From contig DMJJ01000009.1 of NCBI GenBank assembly GCA_003452185.1, positions 1 through 23,871 of the forward strand: a DNA stretch of 23,871 nt, written 5' to 3'. Shown here in pieces: positions 1 through 6,477 of the stretch (position 1 is its first letter; each line of letters begins with the position of its first letter). The translations under genes were made by a program, and so were the position numbers. This DNA is from Verrucomicrobiales bacterium (GTDB lineage: Bacteria; Verrucomicrobiota; Verrucomicrobiia; Limisphaerales; UBA11320). The notes under the pieces are model-generated. The model was given only the letters and a program-made list of their open reading frames with translations. It did not search any database and was not told where the DNA came from.

Positions 1-1127
1 GTGCGCCCGAACTCCCCGCCCCACACGACGAGGGTGCTGTCGAGCAACCCCCGCTGGGCAAGATCCGCGAGGAGCGCGGAGGCCGGCTGGTCAATCTCCC
101 GCGCGGACTCGGGAAGCTTCCCCTCGATGTCCTCATGGTGATCCCATCCCCCGGCCCAGACCTGGATGAACCGGACGCCCCGCTCGACCAATCGTCGGGC
201 GATGAGCAGCTGCCTGCCCTGGGAGGTGTCGCCATAGAGCTGGCGGACCGACTCGGGTTCCTTCGTCAGGTCGAAGGCGTCCGTTGCCTCCATCTGCATC
301 CGGTAGGCCATTTCAAAGGAGGAAATCCGTGCCTCCAGCGCGGGGTTGCCCCCGTGGCCGGCCGGTCCCCCCTGGGCATTGAGCTTCTGGACCAGGTCAA
401 GCTGGCGTCGCTGCTCCTGGGGGGTGAGGTACGGGTTGCGGATGTTCTGGATCATCCCCTCCACGGTGGGGGACTTGGTGTTGATGCTCGTCGCCTGGAA
501 GTTCCCGGGCAGGAAGGCCGAACCCCAGTTCTGCACCCCCCCCGGCGGAAGCCCCCCGGGGCGAAGCGAGATATAGCCCGGCATGTTCTGGTTCTCGCTC
601 CCCAGCCCGTACAGGACCCACGATCCGAGGCTCGGTTTCGCCATCCGGAGCGAGCCGGTGTTCATCATCAGGGTGGCGACATCGTGGGCCGGGATATCGG
701 TGAACATCGAGCGAATCACCGCCATCCGGTCGACCTGCTCGGCGAGGCGGGGAAACACCTCGCTCACCTCGATCCCTGCCCGGCCATGCTTTGAAAACTT
801 GAACGGGGATCCCATCGCCACCCCATTCAGCCCGGGGAGCGACTCCCCCTCGCGTCGCGAGAGATCGGGCTTCGGATCCCAGGTATCCACCTGCGAAGGG
901 GCCCCCTGGGCGAAGATATGGATCACGTGGCGGGCCTTGGCTGGGAAGAGGGCCGAGGGGGAGGGGTGGACGGCATCCGCACCCTGGGCCCCTTCTTCCC
1001 GCCCCATCAGGGCGGCGAGCCCCAGGAGCCCAAATCCCATCCCTGCCCGGCTGAGGAACTGTCTGCGGTCGAGACAGAGGCCGGGCGTTGGAAGGAGCTG
1101 CTCGGGCCGGTACATAAAAGTCTTCAT
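1..1127 (-). CDS. DUF1501 family exported protein, 3' end cut by window edge
   Basis: About 375 residues of a DUF1501 protein (sulfatase/alkaline-phosphatase-like fold, abundant in Planctomycetota and Verrucomicrobiota) can be read before the gene leaves the window at its C-terminal side. The N-terminus carries a twin-arginine motif, DRRQFLS at residues 20-26, followed by a hydrophobic stretch GLLGLAALMG, so Tat export is likely. Family landmarks include HIFAQGAPSQVDTWDPKP after the signal, GSWVLYGLGSENQNMPGYI in the middle, and WAGGWDHH and VVWGGEFGRT near the edge. The start is ATG at 1127, preceded by one of the few strong Shine-Dalgarno sequences here (GGGAGGGAG). These genes often sit beside DUF1549/DUF1553 (PSD1) cytochrome-like genes, but none is upstream here; the next gene is 177 bp away. 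The family's biochemical role is unproven. Confidence 0.93.
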   Translation of the reverse strand, partial: MKTFMYRPEQLLPTPGLCLDRRQFLSRAGMGFGLLGLAALMGREEGAQGADAVHPSPSALFPAKARHVIHIFAQGAPSQVDTWDPKPDLSRREGESLPGLNGVAMGSPFKFSKHGRAGIEVSEVFPRLAEQVDRMAVIRSMFTDIPAHDVATLMMNTGSLRMAKPSLGSWVLYGLGSENQNMPGYISLRPGGLPPGGVQNWGSAFLPGNFQATSINTKSPTVEGMIQNIRNPYLTPQEQRRQLDLVQKLNAQGGPAGHGGNPALEARISSFEMAYRMQMEATDAFDLTKEPESVRQLYGDTSQGRQLLIARRLVERGVRFIQVWAGGWDHHEDIEGKLPESAREIDQPASALLADLAQRGLLDSTLVVWGGEFGR

Positions 1128-1304
1128 GGCAACACTCTCCCTCCCAAGACGCGGATGCCAGGACGGAGGTAACATGGTTCCCTGCCAAGCCTGGCGGCAC
1201 ACCTGCCGCAAAAGGGATACCAAGCCGGTCTGGATCGGGATCCCCCCCTACCCAGTCCCGTTCTGCCGCCGGGGAGGGAGGGGGGTGGGGGCCGAAGGGG
1301 GCCC

Positions 1305-1790
1305 TCAGCGGTCGAGCGTATCGATGATCGTCTTGAGGTGGAGGAAGATCATCCCGGTGTTCTCGGGAGCGTTCTCAGGATCCTCCTCATACCCCTCCAT
1401 CAAGGTCTCGAGGAGGGTTCGGAGCAAGGGGGCCTGGGAGTAGGTCTGGAGCATGCCGGCCACCGCGGTGGAGAAATCGGCCTCCGCCCCCTCATCCAAG
1501 GTTTCGAGAAAGGCGAGATTCTGCTGTTCGAGCTCCTCGATATCCTCCGGCTCCACCACCCGCAACGGGGCGCCCACCCGCTCCATGCAGGTGATGATGC
1601 AGTAGCCGATCATCATGATCATCCCCTGCTCTTCCGGGGGGAGCAGGTCTTCATCCAGGAAAAGCAGGTAGGAGCAGATGCCGGGCTGGGCCTCGAGGAC
1701 CTTCTGCATCCTCGCCTCGGCCTGCTCGGGAGCCATGGAAAGGGCCTCCTCCCACACGGCGTCGATCACCTCTTGAGAAACGGTTTTCAT
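1305..1790 (-). CDS. Unknown acidic 161-residue protein, last gene of SAM-riboswitch operon
   Basis: I do not recognise this family. The protein is strongly acidic, cytoplasmic-looking and mostly helical by eye. It has no signal peptide or convincing membrane span, although MIMMIGYCIITCMERVG near residues 57-73 is hydrophobic and contains a Cys-x4-Cys spacing. Acidic stretches (EPEDIEELEQQN, EGYEEDPENAPEN) dominate the second half. The ATG at 1790 has no clear ribosome binding site. It lies 97 bp downstream of the NIL-domain gene on the same strand with no visible terminator between, so it may be the fourth gene of the operon that starts at the SAM riboswitch near 4100. Whether it takes part in sulfur metabolism is unknown. 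Codon use and GC content look like the neighbours, so it is probably a real gene. Confidence 0.75.
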   Translation of the reverse strand: MKTVSQEVIDAVWEEALSMAPEQAEARMQKVLEAQPGICSYLLFLDEDLLPPEEQGMIMMIGYCIITCMERVGAPLRVVEPEDIEELEQQNLAFLETLDEGAEADFSTAVAGMLQTYSQAPLLRTLLETLMEGYEEDPENAPENTGMIFLHLKTIIDTLDR

Positions 1791-1887
1791 GAAAAAAAAT
1801 CAGGTCGAGGAACAAATGGCCACACCACCCAGGAAGGCTGGAGCGCAGGCGGGACGGAGTGGATCAGCCGCGGTGGGGCCAGGGGCG

Positions 1888-2193
1888 TCAGCTTGCGATG
1901 ACGTTGATCTCCACCGGCTCCACGCTCACACCCTGCTTCTCGAGCCAGCGAACCGCCGCCTTGACCGTCGATCGGTCCCCCTCGATCTCCAGGCAGAGGA
2001 TTCCGAGCTCGTCGCTCACGCTGGCCTGTCGGATGTTGGTGATGACGTCGAACTTCTTCACCAGATGCCACATAACCGGCGTGGTGATGAGCTTCGTGGG
2101 GTAGGTCAGCCAGAAACGGCGGTTCTCCCGCGCCGCCTTCGCGGTGGCGGCGGCGGCGGGGCGAGGGGCGGACTTCCGTGTCTTGGGGGGCAT
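1888..2193 (-). CDS. Stand-alone NIL-domain protein
   Basis: A 101-residue protein made of a basic Ala/Lys/Pro-rich N-terminal tail (residues 1-25) and a single NIL domain (about 27-101). Landmarks are RRFWLTYPTKLITTPVMWHL, then VITNIRQASVSDELGILCLEIEGD and a C-terminal RWLEKQGVSVEPVEI. NIL domains are ferredoxin-like folds best known from the C-terminus of MetN, the methionine importer ATPase, where they bind methionine and inhibit transport. Free or ferredoxin-fused NIL proteins also occur beside sulfur amino-acid genes in anaerobes. Here it lies 51 bp downstream of the sulfur-carrier gene within a SAM-riboswitch operon, which fits a role as a methionine/homocysteine sensor or as a partner of the enzyme. 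Those roles are inferred. The ATG at 2193 has no clear ribosome binding site. Confidence 0.9.
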   Translation of the reverse strand: MPPKTRKSAPRPAAAATAKAARENRRFWLTYPTKLITTPVMWHLVKKFDVITNIRQASVSDELGILCLEIEGDRSTVKAAVRWLEKQGVSVEPVEINVIAS

Positions 2194-2244
2194 GATGGGG
2201 ATGTCGGGTTGAGACGGGGAATGATGTGAGGGGAGGCGGACGGA

Positions 2245-2520
2245 CTAGCCGCCGGCGATCGCCGGGATGATGCTCACTTCGTCCCCATCCTTGACGGTGG
2301 TATCCTGGTTCTGAAGGAACCGGATATCCTCCTCGTTCACGTACACGTTCACGAACCGGCGCACCCCGCCGGACTCGTCGATCAGCCGCTCCTTGATCCC
2401 GGGGTAGCGCCCCTGGAGCTCGGAAATGGCGTCGCCAATGGTGCCGGGCTTGACCTCCACGATCTCCTCGTTGTTGGTCAGCTTCCGCAACGGTGTGGGA
2501 ATGCGAATCTTGACGGGCAT
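2245..2520 (-). CDS. CysO/MoaD/ThiS-type sulfur-carrier protein ending in Gly-Gly
   Basis: A 91-residue beta-grasp (ubiquitin-like) sulfur carrier. Family marks are IRIPTPLRKLT at 5-15, IGDAISELQGRYPGIKERL at 28-46, FVNVYVNEEDIRFLQ at 56-70, and VKDGDEVSIIPAIAGG at the very C-terminus. The free Gly-Gly end (90-91) is what an E1-like enzyme (MoeB/ThiF type) adenylates and converts to a thiocarboxylate. No C-terminal extension has to be trimmed. From memory the sequence is closer to mycobacterial CysO, the sulfide donor for cysteine synthesis, than to molybdopterin MoaD or ThiS, especially the RFVN-YVN-ED and PA-AGG segments. No moaA, moaC, moaE, thiG or E1-like gene is in the window, so molybdopterin or thiamine synthesis is not suggested. 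It lies 68 bp after the threonine synthase-like gene, in the SAM-riboswitch operon. Confidence 0.93.
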   Translation of the reverse strand: MPVKIRIPTPLRKLTNNEEIVEVKPGTIGDAISELQGRYPGIKERLIDESGGVRRFVNVYVNEEDIRFLQNQDTTVKDGDEVSIIPAIAGG

Positions 2521-2588
2521 ATGCTGTAAAAACTGGGACCTAAAAACCTGGTTTGCTGAAACAGTGCACTCTCCTGAACCGGATCGGC

Positions 2589-3851
2589 TCAGGCGACCGT
2601 CGGGGCGACCTCGTCGGCGGTGAGCAGCGACTCGAACTCCCGCAGGCTCGGCCGGATCTCCCGGGGTGCCCCGACATGGCCGGCAACGGCGTCGAGCGTC
2701 TTGAGGCCGTTGCCTGTGATGCAGAGTACGGCCGAATCCTTCGCCGGAATCTTCCCCGAGGCAATGAGTTTCTTCGCCACCCCGACGGTCACCCCACCGG
2801 CGGTCTCCGCAAAGATCCCTTCACACTCGGCCAGCAGCCGGATCCCCTCGCGGATCTCGTCATCCGTGACGTCGTCGGCCGCGGCACCCGTTTCCTTCAT
2901 CACCTTGAGGGCGTAGAACCCGTCGGCCGGGGTCCCGATCGCCAGCGACTTGGCGATGGTGTTCGGCTTCACCGGCTTGAAGAAGTCGAGCCCCGCCTTC
3001 TGGGCGGCGGAAATCGGGCTGCACCCCGTTGCCTGCGAGCCATGCACCTTGTAGGGGCTCTCCTCGACGAGCCCGAGCTTGATGAACTCCTGGTAGCTCT
3101 TCTGGATCTTGGTCAGCAGCGACCCCGAGGCCATCGGGACGACGGTGTGCTGCGGCACGCGCCACCCAAGCTGCTCGGCGATCTCAAAGCCCATGCTCTT
3201 CGATCCCTCCGCATAGTAGGGACGCATGTTCACGTTCACAAACGCCCACCCATACTTGCCGGCAATCTCGGCGCAGAGGCGGTTCACCTCGTCGTAGTGC
3301 CCCTTGATCCCGATCACCTGGGCGCCATAAACGAGGGAGTTGACGATCTTCCCCTGCTCAAGGTCCGCAGGAATGAAGACATACGCCCGCAGCCCGGCCG
3401 CCGCGGCGTTCGCCGCCACGGAGTTTGCCAGGTTCCCGGTGGAGGCACAGGCCACGGTGGTGAAGCCCAACTCGCGCGCCCGGCTCAGGGCCACGCTCAC
3501 CACCCGGTCCTTGAAGGAGAGGGTCGGATAATTGACGGTGTCGTTCTTGATCCAGAGCTCCCGGATCCCCAGGCGCTTGGCAAGCCGGTCGGCCTTGACC
3601 AGAGGGGTGAATCCCACCTGGCACCCGACGGTCGGCTCCTTCGCCACGGGGAGCAGCTCCCGATAACGCCACATCGTCTGCGGCCGGGACTGGATCACCT
3701 GGCGGGTCAGGCTCTTCTTGATCGAGGCGTAGTCATACACCACCTCAAGGGGGCCAAAATCAAACTCGCAAACGTGGGTCGCCGCCAAGGGGTACTCCCG
3801 CCCGCACTCCCGGCACTTCAGCGCCTTCATGTATCCGGCTTGAGGTTGCAT
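2589..3851 (-). CDS. thrC: Threonine synthase-family PLP enzyme, possibly a homocysteine synthase
   Basis: A 420-residue fold-type II PLP enzyme annotated by family as threonine synthase (O-phosphohomoserine to threonine). An N-terminal knuckle has Cys13, Cys16 and Cys28, but the expected fourth cysteine is Asp31 (VCEFDFGPLEV). The Schiff-base lysine is Lys114 in PTLSFKDRVV. Other cofactor and substrate segments are ASTGN (137-141), GSQATGCSP (271-279), ETAGGVT (349-355) and TGNGLKT (379-385). Length is normal. The start may be ATG at 3851 or the in-frame ATG at 3830 (MKALKCRECG); neither has a Shine-Dalgarno. The gene is first in an operon behind a SAM-I riboswitch and is followed by a sulfur carrier and a NIL protein. 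That context suggests sulfide addition to activated homoserine, giving homocysteine, as its job or second job. Plain threonine synthase under methionine control remains possible. Confidence 0.93.
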   Translation of the reverse strand: MQPQAGYMKALKCRECGREYPLAATHVCEFDFGPLEVVYDYASIKKSLTRQVIQSRPQTMWRYRELLPVAKEPTVGCQVGFTPLVKADRLAKRLGIRELWIKNDTVNYPTLSFKDRVVSVALSRARELGFTTVACASTGNLANSVAANAAAAGLRAYVFIPADLEQGKIVNSLVYGAQVIGIKGHYDEVNRLCAEIAGKYGWAFVNVNMRPYYAEGSKSMGFEIAEQLGWRVPQHTVVPMASGSLLTKIQKSYQEFIKLGLVEESPYKVHGSQATGCSPISAAQKAGLDFFKPVKPNTIAKSLAIGTPADGFYALKVMKETGAAADDVTDDEIREGIRLLAECEGIFAETAGGVTVGVAKKLIASGKIPAKDSAVLCITGNGLKTLDAVAGHVGAPREIRPSLREFESLLTADEVAPTVA

Positions 3852-3911
3852 AATCTGTATCTGTGTCAGTCGTTGCCGTTGTCCATCCGTCCATCCGGAA
3901 CCAGGGGCATG

Positions 3912-3940
3912 AAAAAACCCCTTCCCGGGTGAGAAGAGGT
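3912..3940 (-). terminator. Intrinsic terminator of the SAM riboswitch expression platform
   Basis: On the minus strand, ACCTCTTC (3940-3933) and GAAGGGGT (3924-3917) form an 8-bp stem with one U-G wobble around an 8-base loop, followed by a run of T to 3912. This is a standard rho-independent terminator ahead of the coding region. Its 5' arm overlaps CTCTTCTCA (3938-3930), which can pair perfectly with TGAGAAGAG (3971-3963), so terminator and antiterminator exclude each other. The antiterminator arm in turn overlaps the 3' strand of riboswitch helix P1. Confidence 0.85.
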
Positions 3941-3967
3941 GAAAGCGTCCACAACGTGCGCGCTCTT

Positions 3968-4082
3968 CTCATCTTCCCCAGCGGTAAACCACCAGGTGGA
4001 TTTGGCACCTGGTCGTCGCCTACGCTTGGCAACCGGTTGCCGTGGTGTCATCGGGCCATTTCCCTCAACCACTCTTAATGAG
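3968..4082 (-). promoter_or_regulatory. SAM-I (S-box) riboswitch aptamer
   Basis: Reading the minus strand from 4082, the sequence follows the SAM-I consensus: P1 5' strand CTCAT, then TAAGAGTGGTTGAGGGA, GGCCCGATGA, CCACGGCAACCGG, then GGTGCCAAATCC, closing with P1 3' strand ATGAG (3972-3968). The conserved core pieces (AAGAG, GAGGGA, GGCCC-GATGA, GGCAACC, GGTGCCAAATCC) are all present in order and spacing. In this class SAM binding stabilises P1. Here P1 competes with an antiterminator (TGAGAAGAG 3971-3963 with CTCTTCTCA 3938-3930), so high SAM should let the terminator at 3940-3912 form and shut off the operon. The regulated genes are the threonine synthase-like enzyme, sulfur carrier and NIL protein, and perhaps the acidic 161-residue protein. 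Confidence 0.96.
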
Positions 4083-4107
4083 TCCGTTAAATCAACGGAT
4101 TCGGATT

Positions 4108-4136
4108 AATTGATAACATCCCCTGAAAACTGTCAA
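4108..4136 (-). promoter_or_regulatory. Sigma70-like promoter of the riboswitch operon
   Basis: A perfect -35 box TTGACA lies at 4136-4131 on the minus strand. About 15-17 bp downstream is an AT-rich -10 region, TATCAATT (4115-4108), in which TATCAA, ATCAAT or TCAATT could serve. Transcription would start near 4100, just before a small hairpin (CCGTT-loop-AACGG, 4098-4084) and the SAM riboswitch. The AT-rich sequence stands out from the GC-rich surroundings. Confidence 0.65.
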
Positions 4137-4427
4137 CGGCTAATTTGAGCCCTGGTCGGAAGCCTCCACGGTATTGCCCCCCGTCCGACTCCTCGTTTGG
4201 AACGCGATGGCGCAGAGAGACGTTTCCAATGGGAAGAGTGGGAATCGACCGCGGCCCAAACCAACCAACCTCCCCGCCAGTCGGCGCTCTTGTGGGTTCT
4301 CCCTTGGGAGGGGCGGCCGGGCAGGACACGGCGCAGGGGTGAGTTCGCCCCGCGCTCGCCCCCATTCGAAACGGGGGACGCGGGCCGGTGAAAGCGCCAC
4401 CGAGACGCTCGGTCGCCCGCCGATGGG
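4137..4427. other. Non-coding gap between riboswitch operon promoter and gcvH
   Basis: I see no credible gene here. The only clear structure is a perfect 6-bp hairpin, ACCGAG-CGT-CTCGGT on the minus strand at 4413-4399, starting 15 bp after the gcvH stop. It could act as a transcription end, but it has no T-run, so this is weak. The remainder is GC-rich sequence without recognisable sites. Confidence 0.5.
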
Positions 4428-4814
4428 TCACCCGCCGATCGACTTAGAGTAATCGGCGGCGGTCAGAAGCTGCTGAACCTCCGCAGGGTTGCTGAGGCGG
4501 AGCTTGTAGAACCAGCCGTCGCCGTAGGGCTGGTCGTTCACGAGGTTGGGGGAGCCCGATACCTTGTCGTTGACGGCGGTGACCTCACCGGCGGCGGGGG
4601 AATAGATATCGCTGGCGGTTTTCACGGACTCGACGACCGCGCAGGCCTCGCCGGCGGCGAGCTTGCGGCCCACGGCGGGGAGCTCGACGAACACCACGTC
4701 CGTCAGCTCATGCTGGGCGTGGTCGGTGATGCCGACCGTGGCGATGTCGCCATCGATGCGGACCCATTCGTGGGACTTCGCGTACTTCAGTTCAGAGGGG
4801 ACCTTCGAGCTCAT
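4428..4814 (-). CDS. gcvH: Glycine cleavage system H protein
   Basis: A 128-residue lipoyl-carrier protein, normal length for GcvH. It shuttles the aminomethyl group from the P protein to the T protein and passes electrons to the L protein. Family marks are KYAKSHEWVRIDGD near the N-terminus, VGITDHAQHELTDVVFVELP (28-47), the lipoylated lysine Lys65 in AVVESVKTASDIYSP, and PYGDGWFYKL (97-106). The frame is open further upstream, but the family start is the ATG at 4814 (MSSKVPSELKYAKSHEW). It follows gcvT by 64 bp on the same strand, so the two are probably co-transcribed. The P-protein gene that often follows is missing: after a 290-bp gap comes the SAM-riboswitch operon. Confidence 0.97.
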   Translation of the reverse strand: MSSKVPSELKYAKSHEWVRIDGDIATVGITDHAQHELTDVVFVELPAVGRKLAAGEACAVVESVKTASDIYSPAAGEVTAVNDKVSGSPNLVNDQPYGDGWFYKLRLSNPAEVQQLLTAADYSKSIGG

Positions 4815-4878
4815 AAGGGTGGGACCTTTACCCCCAACGGGGAAAAGAAACAAAGAGTTTTTGGGACCGGGGTGCCGG

Positions 4879-6027
4879 TCACCGGGGAGGGGCGACGTAG
4901 ATCGGCTTCTTGACCACCGTGGCAGGCCAGCGGCGTCCCCGGATCTCGACCTCCAGGGGGGTGCCGATCGCCGACAGGGAGGGCGGGACATACCCCATCC
5001 CGATCCCGCACTCGAGGGAGGGACTTTGTGTTCCGCTGACCACCTGTCCCACCGGAGCGGCCGGGGCCCCGGCGCTCCAGAGCGGGTATTGCGGACGGGG
5101 GGGCGCGGTCTTGCCGACCATCCGAAAGGCGACGCATTTCTTTTTCACCCCGTCGGTTTTCTGCGTCGCGAGCGGGGTGCGGCCGATGAAGTCTCCCTTC
5201 TCCAGAGCGACGAAGAACCCGAGCCCCGCCTCGATCGGGGTGGTTTGCTCATCCAGCTCGTGCCCGTAGAGCGGGTATCCCATCTCGGTGCGAAGGGTGT
5301 CCCGGGCCCCCAGCCCGGCGGGCTGGCAGCAATGGGGATGGCCGGCGGCGAGGATCCGGGTCCAGACCCCTTCGATGGAGGGGGCTGGGGCGATCACCTC
5401 GAACCCATCCTCTCCGGTGTATCCGGTGCAGGCGATGATCAGCGACCCGAGCTCGCCGGCATCCCAGGCAACGACCTGGTTCTTTGCCAATCCATCCAGC
5501 CTCGAGACGGCGGCGCCGCCGGTCACCCGCCCCGGAAGGGCGGCATCGATGAAGGCCCTTGCGGCTCGCCCCTGCAGGGCGACGGCTCCAAGGGAGTCGG
5601 AAACATTCTGAAGCGAGAGGCTGGCCCGGTCGGGCCAGGCGGCGAGCTGGGACTCCATCCAGGCAACATCCGGCTCGATCCGCGACGCATTGATGATGAG
5701 CAGGTAATCGAGCTCTCCCAGCCGATACGCGTACAGGTCGTCGATGACCCCGCCGAGCGGGTTGCACATCAGGGTGTATTGTCCCTGGCCGACCCCGAGC
5801 TTGCGGGCATCGTTCGTCAGCAGTTGATTCAGGAAGCGGAGTGCCCCGGCCCCCGAGAGACGCACCTCCCCCATGTGGGAGATATCGAAGAGCCCGGCGG
5901 CGCGGCGCACGGCGAGGTGTTCATCGACAATGCTGGAATACTGGACGGGCATCTCCCATCCCCCGAACTCGATCAATTTGCCGCCCGCCCGCTGGTGCGC
6001 GGCGAAGAGGGGTGTGCGCTTAAGCAT
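4879..6027 (-). CDS. gcvT: Glycine cleavage system T protein (aminomethyltransferase)
   Basis: A 382-residue tetrahydrofolate-dependent aminomethyltransferase that releases ammonia from the H-protein intermediate and forms 5,10-methylene-tetrahydrofolate. Visible family segments are MLKRTPLFAAHQRAGGKLIE at the start, FGGWEMPVQYSSIVDEHLAV, LFDISHMGEVRLSG, QYTLMCNPLGGVIDDLYAYR, the NASRIEPDVAWM region holding the catalytic-type Asp, and CTGYTGEDGFEV. The C-terminal barrel ends in KKPIYVAPPR. The frame stays open upstream, but MLKRTPLF at 6027 is the family start; no Shine-Dalgarno is seen. A possible extended -10 (TGCTAGCGT) lies just upstream of the ATG with a TTGACT 19 bp further up, so the leader may be very short. 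I found no glycine riboswitch upstream. gcvH follows. Confidence 0.97.
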   Translation of the reverse strand: MLKRTPLFAAHQRAGGKLIEFGGWEMPVQYSSIVDEHLAVRRAAGLFDISHMGEVRLSGAGALRFLNQLLTNDARKLGVGQGQYTLMCNPLGGVIDDLYAYRLGELDYLLIINASRIEPDVAWMESQLAAWPDRASLSLQNVSDSLGAVALQGRAARAFIDAALPGRVTGGAAVSRLDGLAKNQVVAWDAGELGSLIIACTGYTGEDGFEVIAPAPSIEGVWTRILAAGHPHCCQPAGLGARDTLRTEMGYPLYGHELDEQTTPIEAGLGFFVALEKGDFIGRTPLATQKTDGVKKKCVAFRMVGKTAPPRPQYPLWSAGAPAAPVGQVVSGTQSPSLECGIGMGYVPPSLSAIGTPLEVEIRGRRWPATVVKKPIYVAPPR

Positions 6028-6477
6028 ATAGACTGGGCGCGACGCTAGCAGGTCGCCCCCGGGGTGAGTCAACATCGCCCCCCGCCCTGCCCCCCCCGCC
6101 ATCGGGTACGGTTGGAAGTGGGTGGGGCCGCGGCGTGGGAGAGGCGGGCGAGCCCGAGACGAGGAGGGTCTGCTTTATCAGGCCGGGTTCTTAAATCCCT
6201 GCAGTCCGCGTCCCCCGCGTCTCAGCGTCTCCGCGTTTCCCAAGAGGAGGAGAGGGGGCGTGGATAGACCTTCCCACATCCCTCCCAGGTTCAGCCGGAC
6301 GAAGCGTGGGTCCCGGTCGGGGGGGCTCGCTTGGATCGGCTCTACCTTGGAGGGGGCCCAGGGGCCTGTTCACGCGCGTCCACTTCAATGACTCAGACTC
6401 GCTCGTTGACTTGGAATCGGGAGGGACGGATGGTGCACGGGGATTCGGCGCGCAGGCACCCCCGTCTCCCCCACTCG
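6028..6477. other. Divergent non-coding region between gcvT and a membrane-protein gene
   Basis: No gene is supported here. The region should hold promoters in both directions. It contains the short degenerate repeat listed separately (6206-6240). An alternative upstream start for the downstream gene, with a good Shine-Dalgarno, lies at 6430. I looked for the conserved core of a glycine riboswitch on the minus strand and did not find it. Confidence 0.5.
6206..6240. repeat. Degenerate 8-9 bp GCGTCTC-type tandem repeat
   Basis: Four imperfect copies of an 8-9 bp unit run in series: CCGCGTCCC, CCGCGTCT, CAGCGTCT, CCGCGTTT. Similar runs of GCGTCT/CTCCGCG words recur in intergenic DNA of many environmental bacteria, from memory. 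The function is not known. Confidence 0.5.

Noticed and set aside
2245..2520. Molybdopterin synthase small subunit or ThiS
   Set aside because: No molybdopterin or thiamine genes are near, and the sequence and SAM control fit a CysO-like amino-acid sulfur carrier better.
2553..3932. A 459-residue open frame on the plus strand
   Set aside because: It is antisense to the threonine synthase-like gene, runs into the riboswitch region and has low-complexity composition.
4399..4413. Rho-independent terminator of gcvH
   Set aside because: The hairpin is perfect but is not followed by a T-run, so it is recorded only within the gap description.
4663..6048. A 461-residue open frame on the plus strand
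   Set aside because: It is antisense to gcvT and gcvH, both of which are clear family members.
6028..6330. Glycine riboswitch ahead of gcvT
   Set aside because: The conserved core of the glycine aptamer is not present on the minus strand.
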